Assembly (NCBI GenBank): GCA_944384375.1 | Contig: CALWTE010000020.1 | Coordinates: forward strand, 1-43,930 | DNA from: an uncultured Clostridia bacterium | Lineage (GTDB): Bacteria; Bacillota; Clostridia; Christensenellales; UBA1242 | Reading direction: 5' to 3' | DNA length: 43,930 nt | In this document: positions 8,272 to 17,515 of the stretch, piece by piece | How the letters are laid out: every line of letters begins with the position of its first letter | Position numbering within the stretch: position 1 is the stretch's first letter | The notes under the pieces: generated by a model | The model's input: the letters and a program-made list of their open reading frames with translations, nothing else | The model's database searches: none | What the model was told of the DNA's origin: nothing | Program-made: the position numbers and the translations under genes

Positions 8272-10521
8272 ATGGTAATTAACGGAGTTATTGAAACAAT
8301 TGTCTTTCAAAATAAAGAGAACGGCTTTACAGTCGCTCGTGTTTCATCTAACAAAGAATTAATTACTATTGTAGGCAAGTTATCTAAAATTTATCAAGGT
8401 CAAGAGATTGAAGCAACAGGTAATTTCGTCACAGACGCACGCTTTGGCGAACAATTTAGAGTAGATGCCTATACCATTAAAGAACCAAATACAAATGAAG
8501 GCATCATAAAATACTTATCCAGTGGCTTGATTGCTGGTATAGGCCCAGTTACCGCACAGAGAATTGTAGATAAATTTGGCTCACAAACTTTAGATATTAT
8601 AGAACTTAACCCCTTAAAACTCAGTGAAGTAAAAGGTGTGAATTTAAAAAAAGCCGCCGAAATCGGTAGAACCTTTTTGGAACTAAAACGTATGCAAAAC
8701 GTAGTTATGTTTTTACAAGATTACAATATCTCTACAAATATGGCGGTAAAAATTTTTAATAAATATGGTGACGAAGCACGAGAAATTATTAAGACTAACC
8801 CATATAAGTTGGTTGAAGATATGTCGCGAGTAGGATTCAAAACAGCGGATAAAATCGCTCTAAACGTAGGCATTCCTGCTGATAGTAAGTTTAGACTGCG
8901 TGCTGGGTTAATTTATCTATTGAATGAATCAAGTGAGCATGACGGTAATACTTATATGCCACTAGAAGACGTTTATGTCGGTTTAAGTAAGTTGCTTAAT
9001 ATTGATATCAACGAAAAGTTAGACGATTTTAATGAAGTGGTAGACCAGTTGACTTTGGAAAGTGTATTAAAGCGTTGTGAATTTAACGATATAGAAGCCT
9101 TAATGCTAGTAAAATACTATAATATGGAATTACGGATTGCTACCAAACTTTTAGCACTTAATCAGCAAGCAAGCGACATAAAAGAAGATATTTCACAAGA
9201 AATAGAACAATTTGAGATGTTTAACAAGGTTAAATTCCACCCCGACCAAATTCAAGCAATAGAAATGGCGACAAATAACGGTGTTTGTGTAATCACGGGT
9301 GGACCAGGTACAGGTAAGACAACGATTATTAAATGTATTTTACGAATTTTAAACGAACGTTGCGGGCGAATTGCATTGCTTGCCCCCACAGGACGTGCGG
9401 CAAAACGAATGAGTGAAAGTTGTGGTGAAGAAGCCAGCACTATTCACCGAGCATTAATGATAGATTATTCAGGCGGGGAAACAAAAGAAGATACCGCAAT
9501 GTTCTTTTATAATGAGACAAATAAATTCCCTTATGATGCAGTAATTGTAGATGAAGTTTCTATGGTAGATGCTAGTCTAATGCTGTCACTAGTTTCAGCA
9601 TTAAAGGTTGGCACGCGACTTATTTTGGTAGGAGATAAAAACCAGTTGCCGTCAGTAGGTGCAGGGAATGTACTTGCTGATATAATTAATTCACAGCAAA
9701 TTGCTTGCACACAATTAACGCATATTTACAGGCAAAGTGAATCAAGTTTAATTATTTCAAATGCACACGCCATTAATGACGGGAATATGCCAGTTATAGA
9801 TAATAAAAGCAAAGATTTCTTTTTCCAAGAAAAGGAGAGACAGCCTGAAATTGCTAGTACTATTTTAGCGCTTGTCAGTAGGCGTCTCCCTAAATTTATG
9901 AATGTTGAGCCGATTAAAATTCAGGTGTTAGCACCTATGCGTGTAGGTGTTTGTGGTGTTGACAATTTAAATAATATAATTCAGAAAAAAATTAACCCCT
10001 TTGACGAAACTAAAGCCGAAATGCGTTTTGAAAGGACGGTTTTTCGTGTGGGCGATAAAGTTATGCAAACTGCAAATAACTACACACAGGTTTGGCGTAA
10101 ACCTAATAAAAACGGCAGTTGGGAAGTCGGTGAAGCGGTTTTCAACGGCGATATAGGTTTTGTCACTAATATTAATACAGATACTGACAGTCTAGAAGTT
10201 ACTTTTGAAGACGGCAGAGTGGCAGAATACAACCGCGAAGACGCAAAACAATTAATGCTAAGTTATGCTATTACAATTCACAAGAGTCAAGGTAGTGAGT
10301 TTGATATAGTTGTTATACCTATTATAGCGGGGGCAAGTAGTATTTTGACACGTAATTTGCTCTATACTGCTGTTACACGAGCTAAAAAGATGGTAGTGCT
10401 GGTCGGGACAAAGAAGAATTTAGTAATGATGATAAAAAATAACTATACAGCCAAAAGATATAGTGCATTAGGAATTTTCCTAGAAAAGCAATCTAAAAAT
10501 ATGGAGAGCATAGAGATATGA
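8272..10521 (+). CDS. recD2: RecD2-type ATP-dependent 5'-3' DNA helicase
   Basis: RecD2 is a superfamily 1B helicase found in bacteria without a RecBCD partner and linked to mismatch repair and replication-fork stability. The N-terminal OB-like and helix-hairpin-helix region (residues ~1-200) is followed by Walker A GGPGTGKT (343-350), motif II DEVSM (Asp427), motif III VGDKNQLPSVG, the SH3-like insertion, and C-terminal IHKSQGSEFD and LLYTAVTRAK motifs. The 749-residue length is typical. It starts 10 bp after engB and overlaps comF by four bases. Confidence 0.95.
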   Translation: MVINGVIETIVFQNKENGFTVARVSSNKELITIVGKLSKIYQGQEIEATGNFVTDARFGEQFRVDAYTIKEPNTNEGIIKYLSSGLIAGIGPVTAQRIVDKFGSQTLDIIELNPLKLSEVKGVNLKKAAEIGRTFLELKRMQNVVMFLQDYNISTNMAVKIFNKYGDEAREIIKTNPYKLVEDMSRVGFKTADKIALNVGIPADSKFRLRAGLIYLLNESSEHDGNTYMPLEDVYVGLSKLLNIDINEKLDDFNEVVDQLTLESVLKRCEFNDIEALMLVKYYNMELRIATKLLALNQQASDIKEDISQEIEQFEMFNKVKFHPDQIQAIEMATNNGVCVITGGPGTGKTTIIKCILRILNERCGRIALLAPTGRAAKRMSESCGEEASTIHRALMIDYSGGETKEDTAMFFYNETNKFPYDAVIVDEVSMVDASLMLSLVSALKVGTRLILVGDKNQLPSVGAGNVLADIINSQQIACTQLTHIYRQSESSLIISNAHAINDGNMPVIDNKSKDFFFQEKERQPEIASTILALVSRRLPKFMNVEPIKIQVLAPMRVGVCGVDNLNNIIQKKINPFDETKAEMRFERTVFRVGDKVMQTANNYTQVWRKPNKNGSWEVGEAVFNGDIGFVTNINTDTDSLEVTFEDGRVAEYNREDAKQLMLSYAITIHKSQGSEFDIVVIPIIAGASSILTRNLLYTAVTRAKKMVVLVGTKKNLVMMIKNNYTAKRYSALGIFLEKQSKNMESIEI

Positions 10522-11384
10522 GTGGAGAAAAAACAAAGAGTATAAAAAATATTAGTGTAGGTAGTAAAAAAACACAAAGTAAAGTATTAGGCGCTTTTGC
10601 GGGCGTTCTTTCTGGAATTTATAAGAGAGCGTGTAGTATTTTTTATCCAGCATATATTAAATGCATAATTTGTGGCGATGATTTAAAGCAAAAACAGCAT
10701 ATAGAAATTTGCGACAAGTGCCAATGTAAACTGCATTTTATTTCGGAAAAAGAATGTTGTCAAGGCTGTGGCGCTCCTATTGCGGGACAAGGTAAGTATT
10801 GCTTAAATTGTAAGGAAGGCGATAGGCAGTTTGATATAGGTAGGAGCGTTTTTGTTTATGAAGGCGAAGTCAAAAATTTAATTGCTGGACTAAAATATAA
10901 CAACAAACCTTATATTTCTAGGACTTTGAGTCAATACTTAGCAAAACTATATAAAGAGTTAGACTGGCAAGCCGATTTAATAATTCCAGTTCCTTTAAGT
11001 TCTGCTCGTAAAAAATGGCGTGGCTACAATCAAGCAGAACTACTTGCCGAAGGAGTTAGTGATATTTTAGGAATTCCTATCAATACTGAAACCTTAGTAA
11101 AGATAAAAGACACCGATTCGCAAGCGACATTGACTTTACAAGAAAGACGCAAAAATCTATTGTCATCATTTAAGGTTTTAGATAAGTATGTCGTTCGTGG
11201 TAAGAAAATTTTACTTATTGACGATGTAATGACGACTGGGTCTACCGCGAATGCTTGTACGACAGCACTCAAAAAAGCGCACGCAGACAAAGTGTTTGTA
11301 TTGACAATTGCACACGGAAAAATGGAAATTCCGACACAATCTGCCATAAAAGATATCAAAAACGTTATTAATTTGGCAAAATAA
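10518..11384 (+). CDS. comF: ComF family phosphoribosyltransferase-like protein
   Basis: ComF proteins act in natural transformation with the ComFA translocase, though many bacteria keep only this subunit. The 288-residue protein has a ~45-residue leader, a Cys-rich zinc region (CIICGDDL, CDKCQC, CQGCG, CLNC at residues ~50-95), IPVPLS and RGYNQ motifs, and the PRPP-binding loop LLIDDVMTTGST. The start overlaps the recD2 stop as ATGA, giving tight coupling. No comFA is in the window. The ribosome hibernation gene hpf, often found between comF and secA, is also absent. Confidence 0.9.
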   Translation: MSGEKTKSIKNISVGSKKTQSKVLGAFAGVLSGIYKRACSIFYPAYIKCIICGDDLKQKQHIEICDKCQCKLHFISEKECCQGCGAPIAGQGKYCLNCKEGDRQFDIGRSVFVYEGEVKNLIAGLKYNNKPYISRTLSQYLAKLYKELDWQADLIIPVPLSSARKKWRGYNQAELLAEGVSDILGIPINTETLVKIKDTDSQATLTLQERRKNLLSSFKVLDKYVVRGKKILLIDDVMTTGSTANACTTALKKAHADKVFVLTIAHGKMEIPTQSAIKDIKNVINLAK

Positions 11385-11385
11385 C

Positions 11386-11414
11386 TTTTCAATTTTTAGA
11401 TTTTATTATATAAT
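11386..11414 (+). promoter_or_regulatory. Promoter for secA
   Basis: TTTTCA (11386-11391), a 17-bp spacer and TATAAT (11409-11414) follow immediately after the comF stop. The -35 is weak and the -10 perfect. Confidence 0.55.
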
Positions 11415-11442
11415 AGTTGCACATCAATTGTAGGAGAAAAAA

Positions 11443-14154
11443 ATGAGTTTATTAAATATTTTTGCATCAGATAATACTAGAAGTTTGGCAAAACTTGAAA
11501 AAATGGCAAAGAAAATAGAAGATTTAGCACCTAAGTATGAAGCAATGGACAACGAGACTTTGCAGGCGCAGACACCTATACTAAAAGAAAGACTAGCAAA
11601 TGGCGAAACACTAGACGATATTCTTTATGATGCTTATGCTTTGGTACGTGAAGCAAGTACACGTGTATTAAATATGCGTCATTTCCACTATCAACTTATC
11701 GGTGGTATCGTATTGCATCAAGGTCGTATTGCAGAGATGATGACTGGTGAAGGTAAAACTATCGTTGCTACATTACCAGCATACCTAAATGCTCTTGCGG
11801 GTAAAGGCGTTCACGTAGTAACCGTAAACGAATATCTTGCTAGCACAGGTGCCGAAATTATGGGTAAGGTTTACCGTTTCTTAGGTTTGACTGTTGGCTG
11901 TAGTTTTAGTAATATGACACCTGACCAAAAACGTAAAGCCTATGCTTGTGATATTACTTATAGTACAAATAATGAATTAGCTTTTGACTACTTAAGAGAT
12001 AACCTTGTACGTAGAGCAAAAGACAGAATGTGTCGTGGCTATAACTTTGCAATAGTGGACGAGGTTGATAGTATTTTAATTGACGAGGCTCGTAACCCAT
12101 TAATTATTAGTGGTCGTGGTTTCAAATCAAGCGACCAGTATTTAAAGGCACAACGTTTTATTAGGAATTTAAAACGTGATACCGACTATGTGGTTGACGA
12201 AGAGAAAAAGGCCGTTCACTTAACCGAAGAAGGTACAGACAAGGCAGAAAAATACTTTAATGTTGAGAGTTTGAGCGACGTAGGTAATGTTGAGTTAAAT
12301 CAACACATTTTGAATGCTTTACGTGCTAACTTTATAATGAAGGCAGAGAGCGACTATATCGTACGTGATGGTAAAGTCTTGATTGTAGACCAGTTTACAG
12401 GTCGTATTATGGAAGGTCGTAGGTATAGTAACGGTTTGCACCAAGCTATTGAAGCGAAGGAAGGCTTGCAAGTTAAAGACGAGTTGTTGACAGTCGCAAC
12501 TATTACTTTGCAAAACTACTTTAAAATGTATCACAAGTTAAGTGGTATGACAGGTACAGCAAAGACAGAAGAAGCCGAATTTAACAAAATTTACAACCTA
12601 GATATTGTATCAATTCCTACTAACTTACCTATGATTCGTATTGACGAGCCTGACATAATTTATACGACAATCGCAGGTAAATTTAGGGCAGTCGTTGAGC
12701 GAATTGCCGAAGCATACGAGCGTGGACAACCAGTACTTGTGGGTACTGTGACAATTGAGCGAAGCGAGCAACTAAGCGACCTTTTGCGTAAAAAAGGCAT
12801 TCCGCACAATGTGTTAAACGCAAAGAATCACGCAAAAGAAGCGGAAATCGTAGCGCAGGCTGGTAGATTTAAGGCGGTAACTATTGCAACAAACATGGCT
12901 GGTCGTGGTACCGACATTTTGCTAGGTGGCAACCCTGAATTTTTGGCAAAAGCACAATTATATAAAATGGGTTATACGCAAGAAGTTATTGACCAGGCGA
13001 CAGCCTTTTTGCCTAGCACAGACGAAAAAGTTTTGGAAGCAAAAGGCAATTACGATAAATACTTAGCACACTACAAAGAGCAAACAGACAAAGAAAAACA
13101 ACAAGTTATTGATTTGGGGGGCTTGCTTGTAATCGGTACAGAACGTCACGAATCACGTCGTATTGATAACCAGTTACGTGGTCGTGCTGGTCGTCAAGGT
13201 GACCCTGGCCGTAGTGTGTTCTATATCTCACTAGAAGACGATTTGGTACGTATTTTTGGTGGCGATAGATTAAAGAGTATTAGTAATTTCTTTAAGATTG
13301 ACGAAGATACACCTTTCCAAATGAAGACTTTGTCAAGACAAATTGAACGCGCACAAAAGAAGGTTGAAGCACGTAACTATGCTAGCCGTCGTAACGTTTT
13401 GGAATTTGACGACGTTATTAACAAGCAACGTAATATTATCTATACCGAAAGGAACAAGATTCTTGACGGCGAAGACGTACATGAGCAAATTAGGCAAATG
13501 TTTCCAGATGTTATTAATGTCGCATTAGCAAATAGTGTGGATATGGATAAACCTAGTATAGAATGGGATTTAGCAGAAATCAACCGTTCGCTTGAAGACA
13601 AACTTTATCCAAAAGGTACTAATTTTGTTACCGAAAAAATGTTGGAAGACACTATCTTAGACGAATTAAGCGAAACCGTTTTGGAAGACGTGTGGAAACG
13701 TTATGATGACAAAAAGGCCGAAGTAGAGAGTGTGGGTATTCCTTTTGTTGAAATTGAACGTTCTATTCTACTTGATATGGTTGACCACGCGTGGATGGAG
13801 CATATTGATGCTATGTCAACACTTAGCCACGAAATTTTGGTTCAATCATTAGGTCGTCAAGACCCTATTGTAGCCTACAAGCGAGAAGGTTTTGCTATGT
13901 TTGACGAAATGATTTCAAACATTCGTGAAAAAACTTGTACAATTTTGTTAAATATAAAAGTTCGTCCTGCTGTTGTTCAACCACAGCCACAACCACAACC
14001 AATGGACTTAGTGGCTAGTACTGGTGGTAAACCACAGCAAAAGAAAGCAAGACCGCAAGCCACAGTTAGACACGCAAACAAAGTAGGGCGTAATGACCCT
14101 TGCCCTTGTGGTAGTGGTAAAAAATACAAAAATTGTTGTGGCAAAAATGAATAA
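11443..14154 (+). CDS. secA: Preprotein translocase ATPase SecA
   Basis: SecA drives proteins through SecYEG at the membrane. Visible parts are the Q-motif region, Walker A GEGKT (residues 102-106), Walker B VDEVDS (Asp206), a preprotein cross-linking domain, the second motor domain with NMAGRGTDI and GRAGRQGDPG, and the C-terminal zinc SecB/ribosome-binding motif CPCGSGKKYKNCC. The 903-residue length is typical of the full-length form. A Gln-Pro repeat linker precedes the zinc tail. GTAGGAG lies before the ATG. A low-complexity TTAATTAA-rich gap separates it from prfB. Confidence 0.98.
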   Translation: MSLLNIFASDNTRSLAKLEKMAKKIEDLAPKYEAMDNETLQAQTPILKERLANGETLDDILYDAYALVREASTRVLNMRHFHYQLIGGIVLHQGRIAEMMTGEGKTIVATLPAYLNALAGKGVHVVTVNEYLASTGAEIMGKVYRFLGLTVGCSFSNMTPDQKRKAYACDITYSTNNELAFDYLRDNLVRRAKDRMCRGYNFAIVDEVDSILIDEARNPLIISGRGFKSSDQYLKAQRFIRNLKRDTDYVVDEEKKAVHLTEEGTDKAEKYFNVESLSDVGNVELNQHILNALRANFIMKAESDYIVRDGKVLIVDQFTGRIMEGRRYSNGLHQAIEAKEGLQVKDELLTVATITLQNYFKMYHKLSGMTGTAKTEEAEFNKIYNLDIVSIPTNLPMIRIDEPDIIYTTIAGKFRAVVERIAEAYERGQPVLVGTVTIERSEQLSDLLRKKGIPHNVLNAKNHAKEAEIVAQAGRFKAVTIATNMAGRGTDILLGGNPEFLAKAQLYKMGYTQEVIDQATAFLPSTDEKVLEAKGNYDKYLAHYKEQTDKEKQQVIDLGGLLVIGTERHESRRIDNQLRGRAGRQGDPGRSVFYISLEDDLVRIFGGDRLKSISNFFKIDEDTPFQMKTLSRQIERAQKKVEARNYASRRNVLEFDDVINKQRNIIYTERNKILDGEDVHEQIRQMFPDVINVALANSVDMDKPSIEWDLAEINRSLEDKLYPKGTNFVTEKMLEDTILDELSETVLEDVWKRYDDKKAEVESVGIPFVEIERSILLDMVDHAWMEHIDAMSTLSHEILVQSLGRQDPIVAYKREGFAMFDEMISNIREKTCTILLNIKVRPAVVQPQPQPQPMDLVASTGGKPQQKKARPQATVRHANKVGRNDPCPCGSGKKYKNCCGKNE

Positions 14155-14237
14155 TTAATTTAATTAATGCTTAATTAATTTTATCTATCAATTACATTAA
14201 TTTTAAAAAGTAAAATTTTTAGAAAGGTTTTTATTTA

Positions 14238-15332
14238 ATGACTTACGAACAAATAAAATCTAAAATAGCAGAAAATCAAAAATCGCTGGAAGTAATTCAA
14301 GCGGTTTTTGATATATCTAAGCTAAAAAAAGATTTAACTAAATTAGAGCAGGAGCAACAAGCCCCAGATTTTTATAATGATTTGAATAGAGCGCAGACAG
14401 TAGGCAAGCAAATCAGTGCTTTAAACAAAAAAATTGATAAATTAACTAAAATTCATAATGACTTTAAAAGTTTAACTGAAGTATTTAAAGATTGTACAGA
14501 AAATGATATTGAAATGCTAGACGAAATCGCTACTGAGTTAAAAAAGATAGAGCCTATTATTGAAGAAATGCGCTTGACTGCTCTTTTGGGCGGAAAATAT
14601 GATAAACTAGGCGCAATTCTTACCGTTCAAGCGGGTGCTGGTGGGACTGAAGCGCAAGACTGGGCGGAAATGCTACTACGTATGTACACGCGTTATGCAG
14701 AAAAAATGGGCTTTGATTGTACAACCTTAGATTATACGGTGGGTGATGGTGCTGGTATCAAGGGTGCGACTATCAAAATTGACGGCGAATATGCCTATGG
14801 ATATTTAAAGGCAGAAAAAGGCGTGCATAGACTCGTGCGTATTTCACCATTTGATAGTAATTCCCGTAGACATACGAGTTTTGCTAGTATTGAAGTTATG
14901 CCCCAGATTGAAGACGATAATGAGATTGAAATAAAAGATAGCGACTTAAAAATTGACACGTTCCATAGTGGTGGTAATGGTGGACAAGGGGTAAATACGA
15001 CCGATTCTGCGGTAAGAATTAGACATATCCCTACAGGTATAGTGGTACAGTGCCAAAACCAGCGTAGCCAAATTCAAAATAAAGAATCAGCAATGAAAGT
15101 CTTGCGCGCGAAATTAGCAGAAATGCAGGAAGAAGAAAGACAAGCCAACTTAAAACAAGTGCAAGGTGGACTCAAAAAAATAGAATGGGGTAGCCAAATT
15201 CGTAGTTACGTTTTTTGCCCTTATACTATGGTAAAAGACCACCGCACAGACTACGAAACCAGCAATGTAGAAGCCGTTATGGACGGCAACATTCAAGATT
15301 TTATATTAGAATATTTAAAAAAGAGTGTTTAA
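14238..15332 (+). CDS. prfB: Peptide chain release factor 2
   Basis: RF2 reads UGA and UAA stop codons and triggers peptidyl-tRNA hydrolysis. The SPF anticodon-like tripeptide (residues 203-205) identifies RF2 rather than RF1, and GGQ (248-250) is the catalytic motif. The 364-residue protein is encoded in one uninterrupted frame. The programmed +1 frameshift found in most bacterial prfB genes is absent: near codon 24, where a CTTTGA slippery stop would lie, the sequence reads GTT TTT GAT in frame. AGAAAGG precedes the ATG. It is followed within three bases by the acetyltransferase gene. Confidence 0.97.
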   Translation: MTYEQIKSKIAENQKSLEVIQAVFDISKLKKDLTKLEQEQQAPDFYNDLNRAQTVGKQISALNKKIDKLTKIHNDFKSLTEVFKDCTENDIEMLDEIATELKKIEPIIEEMRLTALLGGKYDKLGAILTVQAGAGGTEAQDWAEMLLRMYTRYAEKMGFDCTTLDYTVGDGAGIKGATIKIDGEYAYGYLKAEKGVHRLVRISPFDSNSRRHTSFASIEVMPQIEDDNEIEIKDSDLKIDTFHSGGNGGQGVNTTDSAVRIRHIPTGIVVQCQNQRSQIQNKESAMKVLRAKLAEMQEEERQANLKQVQGGLKKIEWGSQIRSYVFCPYTMVKDHRTDYETSNVEAVMDGNIQDFILEYLKKSV

Positions 15333-15334
15333 AA

Positions 15335-15802
15335 ATGGAAGAAATATTAATAAGGAAAGCCGAAGTCCGCGATTATGAAGATTTGGATAAAATTTTTTAC
15401 GATGTTGGTTCATTACACAAAAAAATTCACCCCGAAATATTTAAAGACGGAGCAAATTTTCATTTAAATAAAGACTATTATATAGACAGTTTATCACAGC
15501 CAGAAAATTATTCAATTGTTGCAGAGTGTAGCGGACAAGTTGTGGGGTTTTTAATGGCAAAAATGATTTCTGGATTTTCACCACAAAATAATATAATGAA
15601 TATTTCTAAATTTGGTGTAGCAGAAGAATTTAGACACCATAATATAGGTAGTGAGTTAATGAATTATATTACAAATACGGCAAAAGAACTAGGCTGCTCT
15701 CGTATAGAATTAAATGTTTATAATAACAATACACCAGCAAAAAACTTTTATAAAAAACAAGGCTTTTTAGTTCAAAGGCTTAGGCTAAGCAAAGAGATTT
15801 AA
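15335..15802 (+). CDS. GNAT-family N-acetyltransferase
   Basis: The 155-residue protein has the GNAT fold: N-terminal IRKAEVRDYEDL strand-helix, the acetyl-CoA pyrophosphate-binding segment RHHNIGSEL (residues ~103-111), and the C-terminal NNTPAKNFYKKQGF block. I chose the ATG at 15335, three bases after prfB, because an earlier in-frame start would run through prfB. It sits just before tsaD, the position of rimI in many genomes, but its N-terminal half is of a general acetyltransferase type. RimI activity is possible, not shown. Confidence 0.85.
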   Translation: MEEILIRKAEVRDYEDLDKIFYDVGSLHKKIHPEIFKDGANFHLNKDYYIDSLSQPENYSIVAECSGQVVGFLMAKMISGFSPQNNIMNISKFGVAEEFRHHNIGSELMNYITNTAKELGCSRIELNVYNNNTPAKNFYKKQGFLVQRLRLSKEI

Positions 15803-15818
15803 TTATAAAGGTATTAGT

Positions 15819-16877
15819 ATGACTTATATAGAAAGAATGAAAGAAAAAGTTCAAGACATACGCAAGCAAAAAGATGTCTTGATTTTAGCGATTGAAAGTA
15901 GTTGTGATGAAACAAGTGTCGCTGTCGTAAAAAATGGTAGGCAAGTTTTATCTAATATAATTTCGTCTCAAATTGAAATTCACCGTCATTTTGGCGGGGT
16001 TGTGCCCGAAGTCGCTAGCAGAAACCATATTTTAAATATTATTCCGCTAGTAGAACAGGCTTTGACTAGTGCTAAACTTACATTAAATGATATTGATGCA
16101 ATAGGTGTAACTCAAGGAGCGGGGCTTGTTGGCGCTCTTTTGGTGGGGTTGACGACCGCAAAGGCTTTGGCATATGCTCTAGATAAACCACTAATTGCAG
16201 TAAATCATATAAAAGGGCATATCGCAGCAAACTATATCGCATTTCCTGAATTAGAGCCACCTTTTATGTGTTTAATTACTAGTGGCGGACATACCGCAAT
16301 TGTAAAAGTAGAAGATTACAATAAATTGACGAAAATAGGCTCCACTCAAGACGATGCAATAGGTGAAGCGTATGATAAAGTTGCCCGAATTTTAGGGCTA
16401 GAGTATCCAGGCGGAGTGAAAATTGATAAACTAGCACAAGGTGTTGAGCCTAAAATCAAATTTACGCATAACGACACTTTAGCAAATTCCTATGACGTTA
16501 GTTATAGTGGGCTAAAGACAGCAGTCATTAATTACGTACATAAATTAGAGCAGAACGGAGAAAAGTTAGACGTTCCGCAAATTGCAGCATCTTTTCAGCA
16601 TCAAGCAATTACAATGATTACAGAAAAAGTCATTCGCGCTTGTAAAGAATTTAAGCAAAACAAATTAGTCCTTGCTGGCGGGGTGGCGGCAAATAGTTAT
16701 TTACGAGCGACTCTCACCAAATTATGCAAAGAAAATAACATAGAGTTATATTTTCCACCGCTTGAATTTTGTACCGACAACGCAGCAATGATAGGTTCAG
16801 TTGCATATTATCAACTTATGCAAGAAGACCCTGCCGATTTAAACATTTCTGCACTCCCCAGCATAGAAATAAAGTAA
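15819..16877 (+). CDS. tsaD: tRNA threonylcarbamoyladenosine transferase TsaD
   Basis: TsaD transfers the threonylcarbamoyl group to A37 of ANN-decoding tRNAs, working with TsaB and TsaE, which are not in this window. The ASKHA-fold protein shows IESSCDETS near the N-terminus, PEVASRNH, the metal-binding HIKGH motif (His130, His134), ITSGGHT and the nucleotide-binding LAGGVAANSYLR. The 352-residue length is normal, with an extra ~18 N-terminal residues before VLILAIESS. AAAGG precedes the ATG. It ends a prfB-GNAT-tsaD run. Confidence 0.97.
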   Translation: MTYIERMKEKVQDIRKQKDVLILAIESSCDETSVAVVKNGRQVLSNIISSQIEIHRHFGGVVPEVASRNHILNIIPLVEQALTSAKLTLNDIDAIGVTQGAGLVGALLVGLTTAKALAYALDKPLIAVNHIKGHIAANYIAFPELEPPFMCLITSGGHTAIVKVEDYNKLTKIGSTQDDAIGEAYDKVARILGLEYPGGVKIDKLAQGVEPKIKFTHNDTLANSYDVSYSGLKTAVINYVHKLEQNGEKLDVPQIAASFQHQAITMITEKVIRACKEFKQNKLVLAGGVAANSYLRATLTKLCKENNIELYFPPLEFCTDNAAMIGSVAYYQLMQEDPADLNISALPSIEIK

Positions 16878-17085
16878 GATAAAATAATTTGCTGATAGAA
16901 AAGTTATCAAAAAATAAAAAAATGATAAAAAGAATAAACTGATTTTTAGAAAATAATATAAACAAAGTGAATTTTTCGGTAAAAATATGTATATAAAGAT
17001 TAAATTTCTTCTTATTAATAATATAATAGTAGATAAAACCCTTATAAAAAATGTAAAGAACTAACCTTAAAATGAACTGCACCCC

Positions 17086-17113
17086 AAAGAAAGAGCATCT
17101 GCTCTTTTTCTTT
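17086..17113 (+). terminator. Terminator-like hairpin downstream of tsaD
   Basis: AAAGAGCA pairs with TGCTCTTT across a two-base loop and is followed by TTCTTT. It lies about 210 bp after tsaD, so it may end that transcript or belong to an insertion-sequence remnant. Confidence 0.45.
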
Positions 17114-17244
17114 ATAGTTGATAAATAATTGAAAATTGAAAGTTAAGAATAATACTTTTACTTCATTATTATAAGGCGGTATTGCACAACCTGTGTAGTG
17201 TAATAGAAAGTTAAAAATTTTAAATTTAAAATCTCTATAGTTCG

Positions 17245-17262
17245 TGTCAACAATTGTTGACA
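17245..17262. promoter_or_regulatory. Perfect 18-bp palindrome, operator-like
   Basis: TGTCAACAATTGTTGACA is fully self-complementary. Its right half supplies the -35 element of the promoter at 17257-17285, the usual geometry of a repressor operator. I cannot assign it to a regulator family. Confidence 0.6.
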
Positions 17263-17285
17263 TGTATATAAAAGTAAACTAAAAT
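17257..17285 (+). promoter_or_regulatory. Orphan promoter pointing away from tsaD
   Basis: TTGACA (17257-17262), 17 bp, TAAAAT (17280-17285). No plus-strand gene lies between here and the terminator at 17466-17499, so it would make a non-coding transcript of about 210 nt. Confidence 0.55.
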
Positions 17286-17291
17286 CACAGC

Positions 17292-17499
17292 GACACAAAT
17301 TATAGTAAAAGAACAACCAATTTGTTGTATTTATTCTACAAAACGACGCATACATAAGCATCATAACAAATAATTTTTAATATTAATGTACTCACTAATT
17401 AATAACATAAATCGTTTTTTGTAAAATTTAGTTAAATATAATTACAATTAAAAACTAATGGATTAAAAAAAATATGAGTCCTAAAAACTCATATTTTTT
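17292..17499 (+). ncRNA. Candidate small RNA (predicted from promoter and terminator only)
   Basis: The span runs from the expected start of the orphan promoter to the strong terminator. It has no credible ORF or ribosome site and is very AT-rich, with a small TTGTA/TACAA hairpin near 17325-17341. It matches no RNA family I recognise. Its 3' end abuts the 3' end of tmcAL on the other strand. Confidence 0.3.
17466..17499. terminator. Bidirectional terminator after tmcAL
   Basis: AAATATGAGT pairs with ACTCATATTT around a CCTAAAA loop, with A/T runs on both sides. It serves tmcAL on the minus strand and any plus-strand transcript from the orphan promoter. Confidence 0.85.
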
Positions 17500-17515
17500 A
17501 CATTATAAATAATTG

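Larger units (their letters stand above)
16878..17515. other. Gene-free AT-rich interval between tsaD and tmcAL
   Basis: I find no credible coding region in these 638 bp. It holds a short hairpin at 17086-17113, one copy of the dispersed 11-mer TAGTTGATAAA (17115-17125), a perfect palindrome over a promoter (17245-17285), and a strong bidirectional terminator (17466-17499). At 17073-17088 TGAACTGCACCCCAAA resembles an end of IS3/IS150-type insertion sequences. I have only recollection for that resemblance, and no second end is visible. Confidence 0.6.

Noticed and set aside
15215..15334. N-terminal extension of the acetyltransferase into prfB
   Set aside because: It would read prfB's 3' end in another frame and gives an Arg-rich sequence unlike the family; the ATG at 15335 is the family-like start.
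15335..15802. Calling the acetyltransferase RimI
   Set aside because: Only its position beside tsaD supports this; the N-terminal half is of a general GNAT type.
16816..17364. Minus-strand open frames in the tsaD-tmcAL gap
   Set aside because: They encode Phe/Ile/Leu-rich low-complexity peptides typical of translated AT-rich DNA, without ribosome sites.
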